Source: Peptococcaceae bacterium
GTDB taxonomy: Bacteria > Bacillota > Peptococcia > Peptococcales > Peptococcaceae
Direction of reading: 5' to 3'
Assembly: GCA_017532485.1 (NCBI GenBank)
Contig: JAFXJE010000042.1
Coordinates: 1-9,190, forward strand
DNA: 9,190 nt
The notes under the pieces are model-generated. The model saw nothing but the letters and a program-made list of their open reading frames with translations. It had not been told where the DNA came from and ran no database searches. Shown piece after piece: positions 6,948-9,190 of this stretch. Each line of letters begins with the position of its first letter. The first letter of the stretch is position 1. Position numbers and translations under genes: made by a program.

Positions 6948-9190
6948 CTATTGTTGTAATAAACTTAATACGCTTTGTGGTTGTTGATTAGCTTGAGCCA
7001 GCATAGATTGAGCTGCTTGAACCAAGACATTATTCTTAGTATAAGCCATCATTTCTGCTGCCATATCTACGTCACGGATACGAGATTCAGCAGAAGATAA
7101 GTTTTCATTGTTGGTATCCAAATTGTTGATGGTATGTTCTAATCTATTCTGCATAGCCCCCAGTTGAGCGCGTTGGGCAGATACGGATTGAATTGCTGCA
7201 TCAAGAACATCAATAGCTCTGTTGGCACCAGCAGCAGTTGTTAAGTTCACATCTGCAATACCTAAGGCAGTTGCACCCATATCACCAATCTGTAAACTTA
7301 CGCGTTGGTCAGCATCGCCATTAGCACCAATTTGGAAGACTACGCCGTTATCCATATCTTCAGCAGTTACTTTTTCGTATTCGCCTTCCAATCTTGCTTC
7401 AAGTTCCACTTTTTCTAAGACAGGAGCATCATCAGCGTTAGCTTTGAATTCCAATGGACCCATTTGCGCCATAAATTCTTCGCCTGTAATATCGGAGTAT
7501 TCAGCTTCAAAAGTAATTTTGCCTTCTTTAACTGTGATTTCGCCTACGATACCTGTTAAAGCACTCACTTTTTCCTGAATAGCTTTAGCCAATTTAGCTT
7601 CGCCTGTTTCCACCACTTTGTTTACACCTGTAATTGCACCATGGTCATATTTTACTTCTAAGTCAGCTGCATTAGTAACTGCATCTTTGGCAGCAAAGCT
7701 GATGGATTCAATTTTATTTAAATTATCTAAATTAATTGTCAATTCGTAAGCATCGGCTAAATCAGATTGTTCAAAAGCAGATTGTAAGTTAGCCTTCATT
7801 TCAGCTACATTAGCACCGGACAATTTGAATACTTGACCAGCGATTTCCAATTCTTTAGCAGGATTAGCCGTAGCTACACCAGCATTTAATGGAGTTTGGA
7901 AAGTAAAGGTTACTTCATCTTTAGTATCTTCTAAAATAATAGATTCGTTCATTGTAGCTCCGGCTTTGACTACTTCATCTTTGTTGTCAAAAATTCTGAA
8001 AGTTTGACCGGCAATTGTAATGGTAGAATCATTGGCGATTTCATTTTTTCTGCCTAAATCCAATTCATAAGTTACAGTAGCATTTTTCGCAGGATTTGGC
8101 ACAGTTTCTTTAACACCAGCTACTACTGTAGATTTCAATGGACCTTGAGTACCTACTGTAACACCATCTGCTGTGACAGAAGTATATTGTAATTCTGTTA
8201 ATTCAGGGGCTTCGCCAACTGCAACTTTTTCAATGGTAAATGCACCATTAGCAACAGCACTTACGATATAACCATTAGCACCAGCACCATTACCATCAAG
8301 TTTAGTATAAACTTTATCACGTAATTCTGCCAATTGGGCTGCAATAGTTGTTTTACCATCGATGTCAATAGCAACAATATTTGCGCCAGTAGGAGCCGCG
8401 CCAGCTGCAGCACTGTAAAATTCATATTTAGTACCAGCGATTGTTACGGATTCACCAACTTTAAACTCTGTCACACCTGCATCTTTACCATCTGTAATTT
8501 GGATACCATCTGTATCAAATGCTGCATCCAGTACAGTAGTACCACCACCGGACAATCTAACAACTGCATCTTCAGCGGCCCCAGCTGTTTGGTTGGTTAA
8601 AATTAATTGAGCACCATTTACTTGAGCAGTAAATTGTTGACCTAATACTGCATCTTGATTGATTTTATCCATTACATCTATTAATTTATCATTAGCAGTA
8701 ATGTTGATTTCTACACCATTGATTTCCAATGTTGCATCTTTATTAAAAGTAGCGTCACCATCTAAACCTGTAAATTGCAGAGTTGTTACTTCTTTACTAG
8801 CCACAGCTGCTACATCAGCAATGCTGATAGTCAAAGAAGCTTGGGAACCAGCAGCAGTAGCACTTAATGGTACACCATCTTCAAAAGTAGCTGTTGCTTG
8901 AAAATCTACATTAGTCACAGTTTTAGCTGTTTTGGCATCATAAAGAGCTTTAGCTTCATTGTAAGCTGCATCAGCTGCTTCCTGTTTAGCTTTGTTATTG
9001 GCATCAACAAGCGTTATCATATAAACACGTGTGGGCTGAATGATGCCTTTATAGGTGCCTGCACAAACGACCGTGTTGCTTTCTTCGTCATAGGTGGGAT
9101 TAAAGGTAAGCACGGTACACAGCGAAGCTGCCCCTACAGTTTGTACAGCAACAGCGCTAAGAGTAAGCATAGCCAATATAAAGCAAATGA
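6948..9190 (-). CDS. Flagellin-like protein with long variable region and non-flagellin N-terminal end (open at the window edge)
   Basis: This frame ends at TAG 6950-6948 and is open to the right edge; a TTG at 9176 is the first possible start inside, giving 742 residues (numbering used here). Residues about 612-742 are a canonical flagellin C-terminus: VVFQIGANG, RVSLQIGDMGATALGI, then the D1/D0 helices with RIRDVDMAAEMM and MLAQANQQPQSVLSLLQQ. Residues about 90-600 are a very long variable, surface-exposed type region. It includes a flagellin IN-type module (149-197) and further similar units marked by IAG turns at 247, 388 and 445. Missing is the conserved N-terminal D0/D1 domain, which flagellin needs for type III export and filament packing. 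In its place is a hydrophobic signal-peptide-like stretch (before residue ~18), a segment with two Cys (20, 38), and an Ala/Lys-rich helix (58-86). Either the gene is rearranged or the sequence is misjoined near 9005. The C-terminal identity is sure; a functional filament protein is doubtful. Confidence 0.85.
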   Translation of the reverse strand, partial: ICFILAMLTLSAVAVQTVGAASLCTVLTFNPTYDEESNTVVCAGTYKGIIQPTRVYMITLVDANNKAKQEAADAAYNEAKALYDAKTAKTVTNVDFQATATFEDGVPLSATAAGSQASLTISIADVAAVASKEVTTLQFTGLDGDATFNKDATLEINGVEINITANDKLIDVMDKINQDAVLGQQFTAQVNGAQLILTNQTAGAAEDAVVRLSGGGTTVLDAAFDTDGIQITDGKDAGVTEFKVGESVTIAGTKYEFYSAAAGAAPTGANIVAIDIDGKTTIAAQLAELRDKVYTKLDGNGAGANGYIVSAVANGAFTIEKVAVGEAPELTELQYTSVTADGVTVGTQGPLKSTVVAGVKETVPNPAKNATVTYELDLGRKNEIANDSTITIAGQTFRIFDNKDEVVKAGATMNESIILEDTKDEVTFTFQTPLNAGVATANPAKELEIAGQVFKLSGANVAEMKANLQSAFEQSDLADAYELTINLDNLNKIESISFAAKDAVTNAADLEVKYDHGAITGVNKVVETGEAKLAKAIQEKVSALTGIVGEITVKEGKITFEAEYSDITGEEFMAQMGPLEFKANADDAPVLEKVELEARLEGEYEKVTAEDMDNGVVFQIGANGDADQRVSLQIGDMGATALGIADVNLTTAAGANRAIDVLDAAIQSVSAQRAQLGAMQNRLEHTINNLDTNNENLSSAESRIRDVDMAAEMMAYTKNNVLVQAAQSMLAQANQQPQSVLSLLQQ
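9006..9190 (-). other. Foreign-looking 5' segment: Sec-signal-like peptide fused in frame to flagellin
   Basis: Read on the minus strand, this segment encodes ICFILAMLTLSAVAVQTVGA and then ASLCTVLTF, which looks like the hydrophobic core and small-residue cleavage region of a Sec signal peptide. About 35 residues with two Cys and several Tyr follow (to about residue 57). The positively charged n-region would lie beyond the window. I do not recognise the protein. By hand count GC is about 46% here against about 39% in the adjoining 180 bp, and codons such as ACG, TCG, CTG, GGG and CCC are more frequent. The change of composition coincides with the loss of flagellin-like sequence, near 9005. 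Confidence 0.5.

Noticed and set aside
7222..8901. Several plus-strand open frames of 80-118 codons opposite the flagellin variable region
   Set aside because: They arise from the Ala/Thr/Val-rich codons of the flagellin-like gene read in reverse and have no supporting start signals or recognisable products.
9012..9190. Plus-strand frame open across the foreign-looking right end
   Set aside because: It is open for about 60 codons but encodes no recognisable pattern, whereas the minus-strand frame gives a clear signal-peptide-like profile that is continuous with the flagellin frame.
1..9190. CRISPR arrays, tRNA or rRNA genes, insertion sequences, phage or defence genes
   Set aside because: None were seen. 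No spaced direct repeats, transposase-like frame or terminal inverted repeats were found by eye; all clear coding sequence is flagellar.

Overview
The window carries the start of a flagellar basal-body operon and, upstream of it, a flagellin-type gene. Everything recognised is on the minus strand, so the biological reading order runs from right to left. Base composition is AT-rich, close to 40% GC. The gene order flgB-flgC-fliE-fliF-fliG-fliH-fliI-fliJ-(fliK-like), AGGAGG-type ribosome binding sites, and the style of the FliF, FliG and flagellin sequences all fit a motile Bacillota, probably a clostridial or related anaerobe. I cannot place it more finely from the sequence alone.

Layout, in transcription order. 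From the right edge to 6948 is a long flagellin-like reading frame. Its last ~130 codons are a textbook flagellin C-terminus. The middle is a very long variable region made of repeated small beta-type modules. The right-hand end does not carry the conserved flagellin N-terminus: it encodes a Sec-signal-like hydrophobic stretch followed by a short cysteine-containing segment. A strong intrinsic terminator (6901-6935) ends this gene. The gap 6652-6900 contains a good vegetative-type promoter (6804-6833) and a leader of about 145 nt before flgB. The genes from flgB to the fliK-like gene then follow with gaps of at most about 31 nt, and with overlaps at fliF/fliG (1 nt) and fliG/fliH (8 nt), which indicates one transcript. 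The fliK-like gene runs off the left edge.

How the genes work together. FliF forms the MS ring in the inner membrane, FliG the rotor ring on its cytoplasmic face. FliE and the rod proteins FlgB and FlgC build the proximal rod on the MS ring. FliH, FliI and FliJ form the cytoplasmic ATPase complex of the flagellar type III export apparatus. The fliK-like gene probably encodes the hook-length control protein. Flagellin is the filament subunit exported by this machine.

The operon is ordinary and intact. The one real anomaly is the 5' end of the flagellin-like gene, where an export-incompatible signal-peptide-like segment replaces the conserved N-terminal domain. This is either a real gene rearrangement or, at least as likely, a misassembly near a contig end. 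I do not see a convincing undescribed system.
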